Origin: an uncultured Gammaproteobacteria bacterium
Lineage (GTDB): Bacteria > Pseudomonadota > Gammaproteobacteria > Pseudomonadales > UBA5518
Assembly: GCA_903921135.1 (NCBI GenBank)
Contig: CAIXOY010000339.1
Location: forward strand, 1 to 13,632
Length of the DNA: 13,632 bases
Reading direction: 5' to 3'
Positions 1 to 6,832 of the stretch are shown here, one piece after another. A model generated the notes under the pieces. That model was not told the DNA's origin and made no database searches. It saw nothing but the letters and a program-made list of their open reading frames with translations. Position 1 is the stretch's first letter, and every line of letters begins with the position of its first letter. A program made the position numbers and the translations under genes.

Positions 1-213
1 GGCAGCAGGAGGGGCATGGGCACAGAACCCGGCAGCAGGAGGAGGCATGGGTACAGAACCCGGCAGCAGGAGGAGGCATGACCACAGAACCCGGCAGCAG
101 GAGGAGGCATGACCACAGGACCCGGCAGCAGGAGGGGCATGGCCACAGAACCCGGCAGCAGGAGGGGCATGGGCACAGAACCCGGCAGCAGGAGGGGCAT
201 GGCCACAGGACCC
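1..213. repeat. Tandem direct repeat, 7 units of 30-31 bp
   Basis: Seven head-to-tail units lie at 1-30, 31-61, 62-92, 93-123, 124-153, 154-183 and 184-213. Each starts GGCAGCAGGAGG and ends ACAGAACCC or ACAGGACCC, with GGCAT in the middle. Units 2-4 have one extra base (GGAGGAGGCAT instead of GGAGGGGCAT), giving 31 bp rather than 30. Variation is concentrated in the three or four bases after GGCAT. The array begins at the window edge, so it may extend further left. There is no spacer-like unique sequence between units, so it is a minisatellite and not a CRISPR array. Function is unknown. Confidence 0.93.
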
Positions 214-216
214 TAC

Positions 217-240
217 TGTGGGAGCGGGCCATGCCCGCGA
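217..240. repeat. REP-like palindrome / hairpin
   Basis: TGTGGGAGCGGGC is followed by a CAT loop and GCCCGCGA. The perfect stem is GCGGGC (224-229) with GCCCGC (233-238). This closely resembles the repetitive extragenic palindromes known from Pseudomonas and related Gammaproteobacteria. It sits about 20 bp beyond the stop of the minus-strand Rieske gene, so it could also stabilise or end that transcript. No run of T follows it on that strand, so a classical intrinsic terminator is not supported. Confidence 0.6.
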
Positions 241-260
241 CTCCCCTTCAAAACAGGCCC

Positions 261-1481
261 TCAGGCGGGCAGGCGCAGCGGCATCCCCACCGCCTCCGCC
301 ACGTCAGTGTGATAGCGCTGCAACAGCATCTCGTTGCGCCCGAACACGAGCCGTGACGGCGCCGGCAGGCGCTGGTAGTTGTCCCACGCGCGCCCGACCA
401 TGGGCAGGTCCTCGCTCAGGTTGATGCCGAGCACGGCCTCGTGCAGCGCGATGAACGCGTCCTCGGGCAGTTCCGCGGCAGAGGCGGGGCGGTAGCTCGA
501 GTAGAGCACGGTGGTCTCGCCGATGTGCCGCCCGGGATAGGAGCGGTTCAGCGCGATCACCGGCAACCCGCCGTCGATCGCGTCGGAATAGGTGAGGATG
601 GTGTTGGGGAACAGGTAATGCACCGCGCTGTAGTGCGACACGGGCCAGTCCTCTTCCGGCATCCCCACCCACTCCTGCATGCGCCGCGCCGGGCTGGCAA
701 AGCGGTGATGCCGGCCGAAGCTGTCGTGGATCGTGATGAAGGGCACGAGCTGGGGCGAGAGCGTGGTCGGGTGCGTGGCCGGCACGTGATAGCCCTCGCA
801 GGAAACGTCGACCACCAGTTTCCAGTTGGCCTCCGTCACCACTGCGTCAGTACGCACGTGTTGCGCCGCGGCCAGCCCGAAGCTGCGGATGAGCGGCGCT
901 ATCGGCCCGAGGAAGGCGTCCACATCGATCGCTTCGCCTGCGGGATCGAGGCGCAGGAACACCAGCCCGTGTTTTTCCGCGACGGGCACGCGCGTGAGTG
1001 CGGGCGCCGGCCCCTCGCAGGCAAAAGCCGCCTCCTGCGGACGCGACTGCAAACGCCCGTCAGCACCGAAACGCCAGGCGTGGAAGGGGCAGACCACCCC
1101 GCTACCGATGCGCGCGCCCGTCACCAGCCGTGCACCGCGGTGCGGGCAGACATTGCGGAAAGCATCGAGACCGCCGTCCTCGCGCCGCAGCACGAAGACC
1201 GGAGGCCCGAAGGCCTCGAAATGCAGCACGGAACCCGGCTCGGGCAGCTCCGTGGAAAAGCCCGCCAGCAAGGGCTCACGCAGGAACAGCCGCTCGCGCT
1301 CGGCGCGGTGGCGTGCCGGGTCGGTGTAGAGGCTGGTGTCAACGACCAGCGGCCGATCGAGCATCTCGCTCGCGCGCGTCGCGATGCAGTCGAGCATGCG
1401 CCGCTGCATGCCGCGCCATTCCGCCGCAAGCCATGCGGCGGAGCCTGGCTCCGCGGCGGCGTTTTGCTCTGAACCGGCCAT
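261..1481 (-). CDS. Rieske non-heme iron ring-hydroxylating oxygenase, alpha subunit family
   Basis: A 406-residue protein with the two-domain layout of Rieske oxygenase alpha subunits. The N-terminal Rieske [2Fe-2S] centre is C112-x-H114, 16 residues, then C131-x2-H134 (CPHRGARL and CPFHAWRF). The C-terminal catalytic domain has NWKLVVDVSCEGYHVPATHP, with H232 and H237 as Fe(II) ligands and D358 (SEDLPMVGR) as the likely third. Such enzymes use O2 and electrons from a reductase to hydroxylate aromatic or other substrates in the cytoplasm. The residue that normally bridges the Rieske and iron sites (Asp205 in naphthalene dioxygenase) is Glu229 here, as in carnitine monooxygenase CntA. The start at 1481 is preceded on its strand by a G-rich stretch (1487-1493) about 5 bases away. 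No beta subunit, ferredoxin or reductase gene is adjacent. The substrate cannot be deduced. Confidence 0.9.
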   Translation of the reverse strand: MAGSEQNAAAEPGSAAWLAAEWRGMQRRMLDCIATRASEMLDRPLVVDTSLYTDPARHRAERERLFLREPLLAGFSTELPEPGSVLHFEAFGPPVFVLRREDGGLDAFRNVCPHRGARLVTGARIGSGVVCPFHAWRFGADGRLQSRPQEAAFACEGPAPALTRVPVAEKHGLVFLRLDPAGEAIDVDAFLGPIAPLIRSFGLAAAQHVRTDAVVTEANWKLVVDVSCEGYHVPATHPTTLSPQLVPFITIHDSFGRHHRFASPARRMQEWVGMPEEDWPVSHYSAVHYLFPNTILTYSDAIDGGLPVIALNRSYPGRHIGETTVLYSSYRPASAAELPEDAFIALHEAVLGINLSEDLPMVGRAWDNYQRLPAPSRLVFGRNEMLLQRYHTDVAEAVGMPLRLPA

Positions 1482-1540
1482 CGCATCCCCCCCGCGCCCC
1501 GATCAGGAGCCAGCATGCTACCCAAGGAGCAGCGCCCCCG

Positions 1541-1563
1541 GGCCATCGGAACGGACGATGGCC
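1541..1563. promoter_or_regulatory. Perfect inverted repeat, candidate operator
   Basis: GGCCATCG (1541-1548) and CGATGGCC (1556-1563) are exact inverted copies around a 7-base spacer. The 23-bp dyad lies between the two divergent starts, 60 bp from the Rieske start and 78 bp from the operon start. That is a usual place for an operator of a dimeric repressor such as a TetR-type protein (inference). It has no trailing T run, so it is unlikely to be a terminator. Confidence 0.45.
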
Positions 1564-1627
1564 GCAGGCAACGCCCTGTGCGACCATCTGGGGCGCCCGC
1601 AAAGGGCAGGCATTCATCACCAAAGAC

Positions 1628-1633
1628 GGGGAG
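1628..1633 (+). promoter_or_regulatory. Ribosome binding site for the start at 1641
   Basis: GGGGAG lies 7 bases upstream of the ATG at 1641. An in-frame ATG at 1515 also has AGGAG (1505-1509) 5 bases upstream. It would add 42 low-complexity residues, leave only 33 bp between divergent starts and put the dyad inside the coding region, so 1641 is preferred. Confidence 0.55.
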
Positions 1634-1640
1634 TTCGGGC

Positions 1641-2756
1641 ATGACCGAGGCGGAATCCAAAATACTGGACGGGCGGGTGTGGGCGGAGTTCTGCGATGCC
1701 CTGAAACAGGCCGGCGAGGTGGTGCTGCGCCCGGAAGTGCCACAAGACGTCTACACCCGCGCGATCGGCTTCCGCTGCATGGCGCAGCTCCTGCGCGCCG
1801 GGCTCGAATCCACGCTCGACTACGCCGACGCACAGTTCCCCGCGTTTTTCCGTCTCGCCGACGAGACAAAAAAAATGCTGAACGACAACCCCGACAACAT
1901 CTACTACAACTGCGTGATCGACGGCCGTTTCGATTACCGCATCCGTGGTAACCGCGGCACCGTGCAGTGGTTCAGCCTGGGCAGCAAGGGCAGCTCCACC
2001 GACGTGGGCCGCATGGTCGACACGGGCAACATCGATTCGAAAGAAATGCACTTCGCCGACGATGGCAGCTTCGAGATCCTGGTGAGCAGCACGCCCAAGC
2101 CCGGCAACTGGCTGCCCACGCAACCCTCCTCCCGGATGATCATCGTGCGCGAGACCTTCGGGCGCCGCAGCGAGGAAATCCCCGCTGATCTCACGATCGA
2201 ATGCCTGAACCCGGAGCGCGCCAACAACAATCTGCAGGTCGAGGCGCTGGGCAACTCGCTGCAGGCCGCGGTGGGCCTCGCGAAAAACATCGGCGAGATG
2301 ACGCTCGCCTGGCAGGGCCGCTACAAGGCCAAGCACACCAACCTGCTGCCCGAAGACGACCAGGCGATCTGCCAGCGTGCCGGCGGCGACCCGAACATCC
2401 ACTACTACCAGACGTACTGGGAACTCGCTCCCGACGAGGCGCTGCTGATCGAACTGGACGACATCCCCGTCTGCGAGACCTGGAACCTGCAGATCTCCAA
2501 CCACTGGATGCAGTCGCTCGATTACCGCTTCTTCAAGGTCTGCCTGAACAAGTTCACCGCACACTACGAGCACGACGGCCGCGTGAACATCGTGCTCGCG
2601 CACGAGGACCCGGGCCCGCACTACCCGAACTGGCTGACCACGCTGGGGCACGCCACGGGCGGCATGCTGGGCCGCTACGTGAAGTCGGTGAACCCGCCCA
2701 AGGCGATGAAGTGCCGGGTAGTGAAGTTCGCGGACCTGCGAGACGGCAAGCTCTGA
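1641..2756 (+). CDS. DUF1214-like protein of unknown function
   Basis: A 371-residue soluble protein with no signal peptide or membrane segment. The C-terminal third contains PDEALLIELDDIPVCETWNL, then QISNHWMQSLDYRF, VNIVLAHEDPGPHYPNWL and TLGHATGGMLGRYV. This resembles the DUF1214 domain, usually found at the C-terminus of DUF1254/DUF1214 proteins. The first 230 or so residues match nothing I recognise. No catalytic motif is evident, though the C-terminal part is rich in His, Trp and Asp. It is the first gene of the plus-strand run, starts 159 bp from the divergent Rieske gene, and ends 10 bp before the cytochrome b-like gene. It may act with the oxygenase, with the redox operon, or with both; the sequence does not decide. 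The family assignment is from remembered motif patterns and is moderately sure. Confidence 0.7.
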   Translation: MTEAESKILDGRVWAEFCDALKQAGEVVLRPEVPQDVYTRAIGFRCMAQLLRAGLESTLDYADAQFPAFFRLADETKKMLNDNPDNIYYNCVIDGRFDYRIRGNRGTVQWFSLGSKGSSTDVGRMVDTGNIDSKEMHFADDGSFEILVSSTPKPGNWLPTQPSSRMIIVRETFGRRSEEIPADLTIECLNPERANNNLQVEALGNSLQAAVGLAKNIGEMTLAWQGRYKAKHTNLLPEDDQAICQRAGGDPNIHYYQTYWELAPDEALLIELDDIPVCETWNLQISNHWMQSLDYRFFKVCLNKFTAHYEHDGRVNIVLAHEDPGPHYPNWLTTLGHATGGMLGRYVKSVNPPKAMKCRVVKFADLRDGKL

Positions 2757-2760
2757 GGGG
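2755..2760 (+). promoter_or_regulatory. Ribosome binding site deciding a GTG start
   Basis: GAGGGG overlaps the stop codon of the previous gene and lies 6 bases before GTG at 2767. This supports the GTG start for the membrane protein, since no ATG exists near the N-terminus. Confidence 0.6.
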
Positions 2761-2766
2761 CGCGCT

Positions 2767-3585
2767 GTGGACCGGGAGAATCTCCTCGAGTTTGCGGGCT
2801 TCCGCTACCTGAAGCTCGCCGGAGGGCTCACCGCAGCCTCGGTACTCGCCTACGTGCTGGAAGCGCCCCGCACGGTACCGAACGGGGGCACCTGGCTCGG
2901 CTACACGCTGGGCACGCTGGGCGCCCTGCTCATTGTGTGGCTCTCGCTGTTCGGCATCCGCAAGCGCGCCTACCGCTCCAGCCTCGGCAGCGTGCGCGGC
3001 TGGCTCTCGGCACACGTGTGGCTGGGGCTGGCAGTGGTGGTGATCGGCACGCTGCATTGCGGCTTCCAGTTCGGCTGGAACATCCACACGCTCGCCTGGG
3101 CGCTGATGTTGCTGGTGGTGCTGAGCGGGATCTGGGGCGTGGGCGTGTACCTGCGCAACCCCGAACTCCTCGGTCGCCGTGCCGGCGGTCTCTCGATCGC
3201 GCAGCGTCTGGAGGCACTGGCGCAACTCGACGCGGAATCCAGACAACTGACAACAGACATGGACCCGCGTTTCGGCACGCTGATCGAGGCCTCGGCCCGC
3301 GCGCCCTTGCCACGGGGGCTGCGTGGTCGCCTGGGCGCGCCGCGCAACTGTCCCACCGATGCCGCCGTATCGGCGCTCCATGCCGCGAGTCTGGCGGGTG
3401 GTTCGCGTGCGGTACGCGAGCTCTATGCCGTGCAGTTGCGCCGCCAGCAGCAACTGGGGAACCTGCGCGAATACCTGCGCCTCAAGGCCTGGACAGAGAT
3501 CTGGTTGCTCTTTCACGTGCCGCTGTCGATGGCGCTGCTGGTGGCGCTCACCGCGCACGTGATCTCCGTGTTCGTGTATTGGTAG
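2767..3585 (+). CDS. Membrane diheme cytochrome b-like protein
   Basis: A 272-residue protein starting at GTG. Five hydrophobic helices are visible, at roughly residues 15-31, 44-63, 80-97, 108-128 and 244-268. Helix 3 carries H83 (SAHVWLG) and H97 (TLHCGF). Helix 5 carries H250 (LLFHVPLS) and H264 (LTAHVIS). Both pairs are exactly 14 residues apart, the arrangement used to hold two stacked b hemes across a membrane in cytochrome b and ferric-reductase-like proteins. H107 near helix 4 is an extra candidate. A soluble segment of about 110 residues (131-243), rich in Arg and Ala, separates helices 4 and 5 and has no recognisable cofactor motif. There is no FAD/NAD domain. The likely role (inference) is to pass electrons between the quinone pool and the anchored decaheme encoded 7 bp downstream, in place of a CymA/NapC-type protein. 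Confidence 0.72.
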   Translation: MDRENLLEFAGFRYLKLAGGLTAASVLAYVLEAPRTVPNGGTWLGYTLGTLGALLIVWLSLFGIRKRAYRSSLGSVRGWLSAHVWLGLAVVVIGTLHCGFQFGWNIHTLAWALMLLVVLSGIWGVGVYLRNPELLGRRAGGLSIAQRLEALAQLDAESRQLTTDMDPRFGTLIEASARAPLPRGLRGRLGAPRNCPTDAAVSALHAASLAGGSRAVRELYAVQLRRQQQLGNLREYLRLKAWTEIWLLFHVPLSMALLVALTAHVISVFVYW

Positions 3586-3592
3586 GCCACCC

Positions 3593-4975
3593 ATGGCAGC
3601 ACCCGGCAACCCGGATCCCCTGCAGGCAGAGGCACAACGCCTGCGCCAGCCGCTGCGCGGCCGACGGCGTATCGCGTGGGTGCTGGTGCTGCTGGTCGCA
3701 CTGCTCGGCATCGCACTGCCACTGCTGTGGCCCGCACCTGCCGATGATGCGCCGGCAACGGCCAGAGCAGGCTTCGACACCGTGTGGAACCCCGGCCCGC
3801 TCGCCGCCGCGCATCAACCCTGGGCCTCGGAGTGCAAGCTCTGCCACGCGAAGCCCTTCAGCCGCGTGCGGGACGAAGACTGCCGCAGCTGCCACCGCGA
3901 TGTGCAGGACCACGTCGACCGGGGCCGCGTGCACGACGCCGCGCTCGACGTGCGCTGCGCCACCTGCCACCGCGACCACCAGGGCAGCTTCGCGCTCGCG
4001 GAACAGAACCGGCACTTCGTGGGCAAGGAATGCGGCAGCTGCCACGGCGACATCGGCGCGCACCACGCTGAAACACTGACGCAGAACGTCTCGGATTTCG
4101 CCACCGCACACCCGCAGTTCCGCGTACAGAAACGTTCTGGCATCGCCGCCGACGCGGCACTCGAGCGGGTGCGTCTGCCCGCCGAGGGCCGGCTGCAGGA
4201 GGCCTCTGCGCTGCGCTTCCCGCACGATGTGCACCTCGCGGCCGGGGGCGTGGGCAGCCCCGATGGCAAGCGCCGCATGGACTGCGCCGACTGCCACACG
4301 CCGGATGGCACCGGAGAATCCTTCCTGCCGGTGCGCATGGAAACGCACTGCCAGTCCTGCCACTCGCTGGCCATCGAGCCCGCGCTCTCCGGGCGTGAAC
4401 TGCCACACGCGCCGGTACCGCAGGTGCTGGACACGCTGGTCGAGTTCTACACCTTCGTGGCCCGCAACGGCGCGCCCCCCGATCCGGTCGCCGCAACGCA
4501 AGGACTGCGACTCCTGCGCCCGGGCCGCGAGAAGGAAACTCCGAGCTTCGTCACCCGCGGGGCCGACCCGCTCGCCATGGCGCGCGTGGCTGCCACGGAA
4601 CTCGTGGAGAAAACCGCCTGCCGCGTCTGCCACACACCCGAGCGCGTGTCGGGGCCGGGCACCGCCGGCACGCCCGGCGAGAGCCTGCCGCAGTGGCGCA
4701 TCCCCGCCGTAGCGCCTGCGCACACGTGGATGCCGGCCGCGCGCTTCAGCCACGCGGCGCACCGCAGCGAGAGCTGCGGCAGCTGTCACGCCGCAAAAGA
4801 AAGCACGTCGGCCGAAGACGTGTTGATGCCCGGCATCGCGCACTGCCGCGACTGCCACGCGGGCAGCGCACCCGAGCCGCGCAAGGTGTCCTCCGACTGC
4901 GGACTCTGCCACGGCTTCCACGTGGTATCCGGGCATGCGCCCGTGACCGCTGTCTCGCTGGAAACGGCGCCGTGA
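3593..4975 (+). CDS. Inner-membrane-anchored decaheme cytochrome c
   Basis: A 460-residue protein with an Arg-rich N-terminus (RQPLRGRRR) and one hydrophobic helix at about 28-48, with no clear cleavage site. It is probably anchored in the inner membrane with its body in the periplasm. It has ten CXXCH heme c motifs, with first Cys at residues 81, 97, 122, 147, 231, 253, 343, 395, 418 and 436. Phe-x-His-x-x-His motifs (RFPHDVH and RFSHAAH) precede hemes 5 and 8; they are typical of bis-His multiheme proteins of the cytochrome c7/c3 type and supply distal ligands. The heme number equals that of MtrA, but the protein is longer, anchored, and its spacing is uneven (gaps of 84 and 90 residues). 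It follows the b-type gene by 7 bp and overlaps the next gene by one base (TGATG). It is the probable electron acceptor or donor of that membrane protein. Confidence 0.9.
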   Translation: MAAPGNPDPLQAEAQRLRQPLRGRRRIAWVLVLLVALLGIALPLLWPAPADDAPATARAGFDTVWNPGPLAAAHQPWASECKLCHAKPFSRVRDEDCRSCHRDVQDHVDRGRVHDAALDVRCATCHRDHQGSFALAEQNRHFVGKECGSCHGDIGAHHAETLTQNVSDFATAHPQFRVQKRSGIAADAALERVRLPAEGRLQEASALRFPHDVHLAAGGVGSPDGKRRMDCADCHTPDGTGESFLPVRMETHCQSCHSLAIEPALSGRELPHAPVPQVLDTLVEFYTFVARNGAPPDPVAATQGLRLLRPGREKETPSFVTRGADPLAMARVAATELVEKTACRVCHTPERVSGPGTAGTPGESLPQWRIPAVAPAHTWMPAARFSHAAHRSESCGSCHAAKESTSAEDVLMPGIAHCRDCHAGSAPEPRKVSSDCGLCHGFHVVSGHAPVTAVSLETAP

Positions 4976-6828
4976 TGCACCGCTGGCTGGCCGCACTGGC
5001 AACCGCGGCGGCCGCGGGCGGCGCGCACGCCGCCTGCACGCCGGAGGACGACCTCGCACGCCTCACCTCCGGTGAGGTGCACTGCATCCTGAACCAGGCG
5101 CTGGAGGTCGCTGCAAGAAGCAGTCAGACGGAGCTCACCGTGGCCCTCAGCGACAGGGTGGGCAATGTGCTGGCGGTCTACCGCACCGGCACCGCAAACG
5201 GGGGTGACGGCGCCACGGTCACGATACGCAGCGCACCGGGGGCAAGCGGCGGCCTCGAGGGCATCAGCGCGCCTCTCTCGGCGCAGGCCGCCATCGCCAA
5301 GGCCGTCACCGGCGCCTACCTCTCCTCCTCCGGGAACGCCTTCACTACGCGCACCGCGGGCTTCATCGTGCAGGAGCATTTCGCGCCGCGCCTCGGCAAC
5401 ACCCCGGGCGGGCCGCTTTTCGGCGTGCAGTTCAGCCAGTTGCCGTGCGGCGATCTGGTGAGCAAGGGCAGCGCAATGGGCGTGGGCCCGCGCCCCTCGC
5501 CGCTCGGCCTGTCGGCAGATCCGGGCGGTTTTCCGCTCTACAAGGGCCGCCGCGTGGTGGGCGGCATCGGCGTGGTCGCCGGCGCCGAGTCGATCTACGG
5601 CATCGATCTGGACCCGGACCCCTCCCGCCCTGACGCCGATATCGAGGAAATCATCGCCCAATCCGCGAGCGCGGGCTTCGCGGCACCGCTGGCCATCCGC
5701 GCCGACCGCATCACGGCAGGCGGCGTGACGCTGCGTTACTCCGACGCCGACCGTCGCCTGCTGCTGCCCGGCACCGCATCCCGCGCGATTCCCGCCGCAC
5801 CCGCGCTTGCCGGGCGTTTCGTGTCGGTGGCGGGCTTCCATGCTGCAGAAGGGCAGGCACGGCGCGGCTTGCGCTACGGCGAGCGCGCCTCCGGCTTCCG
5901 GGCCGGCACCAGTGCCGAGGGCTTCGCGGGCTTCTTCGTGCTGGATACCGGCACGGGCAGCCTCCCTCAGCAGCGCCACGCCCCGCGTGATTCGCTGTTC
6001 CCCACGCCGCTTCGCGCCGGCGGCAGCGGGCTCGATGCAGCCGAGGTCCGCGCGCTGCTGCTGCAGTCGCTCACACTGGCCCGGGACACGCGCGCCCAGA
6101 TCCGCAAACCCGATGGTTCGAGCGCGCAGGTGACGGTCTCGGTAGTGGATGCCGCGGGCAATATCCTCGGCATCGCGCGCAGCCCCGACGCGCCGCTGTT
6201 CGGCACCGATGTCTCGCTGCAGAAGGCGCGCAGCGCCGTGTTCTTCTCCCGCAGTACAGCAGCAAGCAGGCTGGGCGCAGCGGGGCAGTCCGCGCGGGTG
6301 GCCGACCTGCGGAGTTTTCTCGGCAACCCCGCGGCACTCGCGAACGCGCGGGCGTTTTCGGCGCGTGCCATCGGCAACCTGCACCGCCCGAATTACCCCG
6401 ACGGCATCGACGGTAACGGGCGCGGGCCTCTCTCACGAGGGGCCGGCTGGAGCGTGTTCAACGTCGGCCTGCAGCTTGATCTTCTGAACCGCCCCGGCAC
6501 CGTGCAATTGCTCGACACCGCGCGCAGCAGTTGCACCGCGGACCCGGCCACGGGCACTGCGATCCGCATCGGCATCGACAACGGCATACAGATCTTTCCG
6601 GGCGGCGTGCCGGTGTATCGCGGTCAGAGCATCGTGGGTGCGGTGGGCGTCTCGGGCGACGGCGTCGACCAGGACGACATGATTGCCGCGCTGGGCCTCG
6701 CGCGCACCGGGAGCGGGCTGAACAACGCGACACCGGCGATCCGCGTGAGCGGGCTGAAATTCGTGCAGTGCCCGCAGTCGCCCTTGCTGAGCGAGCCCTC
6801 AGCACAGAACGTCTGCGACGGGATCTGA
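4975..6828 (+). CDS. Secreted protein with two GlcG/HbpS-like domains
   Basis: A 617-residue protein whose ATG overlaps the upstream stop (TGATG). The signal peptide is about residues 1-19 (MHRWLAALATAAAAGGAHA). Two copies of a GlcG/HbpS-type pattern are visible. Copy 1 (about 50-240) has VALSDRVGNVLAVYRTG, an alpha segment, then FPLYKGRRVVGGIGVVAG. Copy 2 (about 375-595) has VSVVDAAGNILGIARSP, then PVYRGQSIVGAVGVSG. Single-domain family members are about 140-170 residues; here each copy carries long insertions. HbpS from Streptomyces binds heme and senses redox stress, while GlcG function is unclear. No CXXCH is present. Six Cys in the mature protein (after C21) probably form disulfides. Placed between two cytochrome genes and the barrel gene, it may be a periplasmic heme-binding, structural or plug-like partner of the conduit (inference). 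Confidence 0.75.
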   Translation: MHRWLAALATAAAAGGAHAACTPEDDLARLTSGEVHCILNQALEVAARSSQTELTVALSDRVGNVLAVYRTGTANGGDGATVTIRSAPGASGGLEGISAPLSAQAAIAKAVTGAYLSSSGNAFTTRTAGFIVQEHFAPRLGNTPGGPLFGVQFSQLPCGDLVSKGSAMGVGPRPSPLGLSADPGGFPLYKGRRVVGGIGVVAGAESIYGIDLDPDPSRPDADIEEIIAQSASAGFAAPLAIRADRITAGGVTLRYSDADRRLLLPGTASRAIPAAPALAGRFVSVAGFHAAEGQARRGLRYGERASGFRAGTSAEGFAGFFVLDTGTGSLPQQRHAPRDSLFPTPLRAGGSGLDAAEVRALLLQSLTLARDTRAQIRKPDGSSAQVTVSVVDAAGNILGIARSPDAPLFGTDVSLQKARSAVFFSRSTAASRLGAAGQSARVADLRSFLGNPAALANARAFSARAIGNLHRPNYPDGIDGNGRGPLSRGAGWSVFNVGLQLDLLNRPGTVQLLDTARSSCTADPATGTAIRIGIDNGIQIFPGGVPVYRGQSIVGAVGVSGDGVDQDDMIAALGLARTGSGLNNATPAIRVSGLKFVQCPQSPLLSEPSAQNVCDGI

Positions 6829-6832
6829 GCAC

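Larger units (their letters stand above)
1482..1640. promoter_or_regulatory. Divergent intergenic region
   Basis: About 160 bp separate the divergent Rieske gene and the DUF1214-like gene. Promoters for both should lie here, but I cannot point to convincing -35/-10 hexamers in this GC-rich stretch. It contains an inverted repeat at 1541-1563 and a short palindrome AGCATGCT at 1512-1519. No regulator gene is visible in the window. Confidence 0.5.

Noticed and set aside
1..213. CRISPR array.
   Set aside because: The units are contiguous with no unique spacers between them.
217..240. Intrinsic transcription terminator for the oxygenase gene.
   Set aside because: The stem is GC-rich, but no T run follows on the minus strand; the REP-like reading fits better.
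78..356. Plus-strand open frame across the tandem repeats encoding Arg/Gly/His-rich peptides.
   Set aside because: The 31-bp units shift the frame, the peptide is repeat-derived, and the frame overlaps the REP-like element and the oxygenase gene on the other strand.
1515..1640. Upstream in-frame ATG at 1515, which would lengthen the DUF1214-like protein by 42 residues.
   Set aside because: It has AGGAG nearby, but the added residues are low-complexity and basic, only 33 bp would remain between divergent starts, and the dyad would lie in coding sequence. ATG 1641 has GGGGAG at good spacing. It remains possible.
3548..5059. Minus-strand open frame of 503 codons opposite the anchored decaheme gene.
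   Set aside because: The plus strand has ten heme motifs in frame and tight operon spacing; the reverse product has no recognisable motif.
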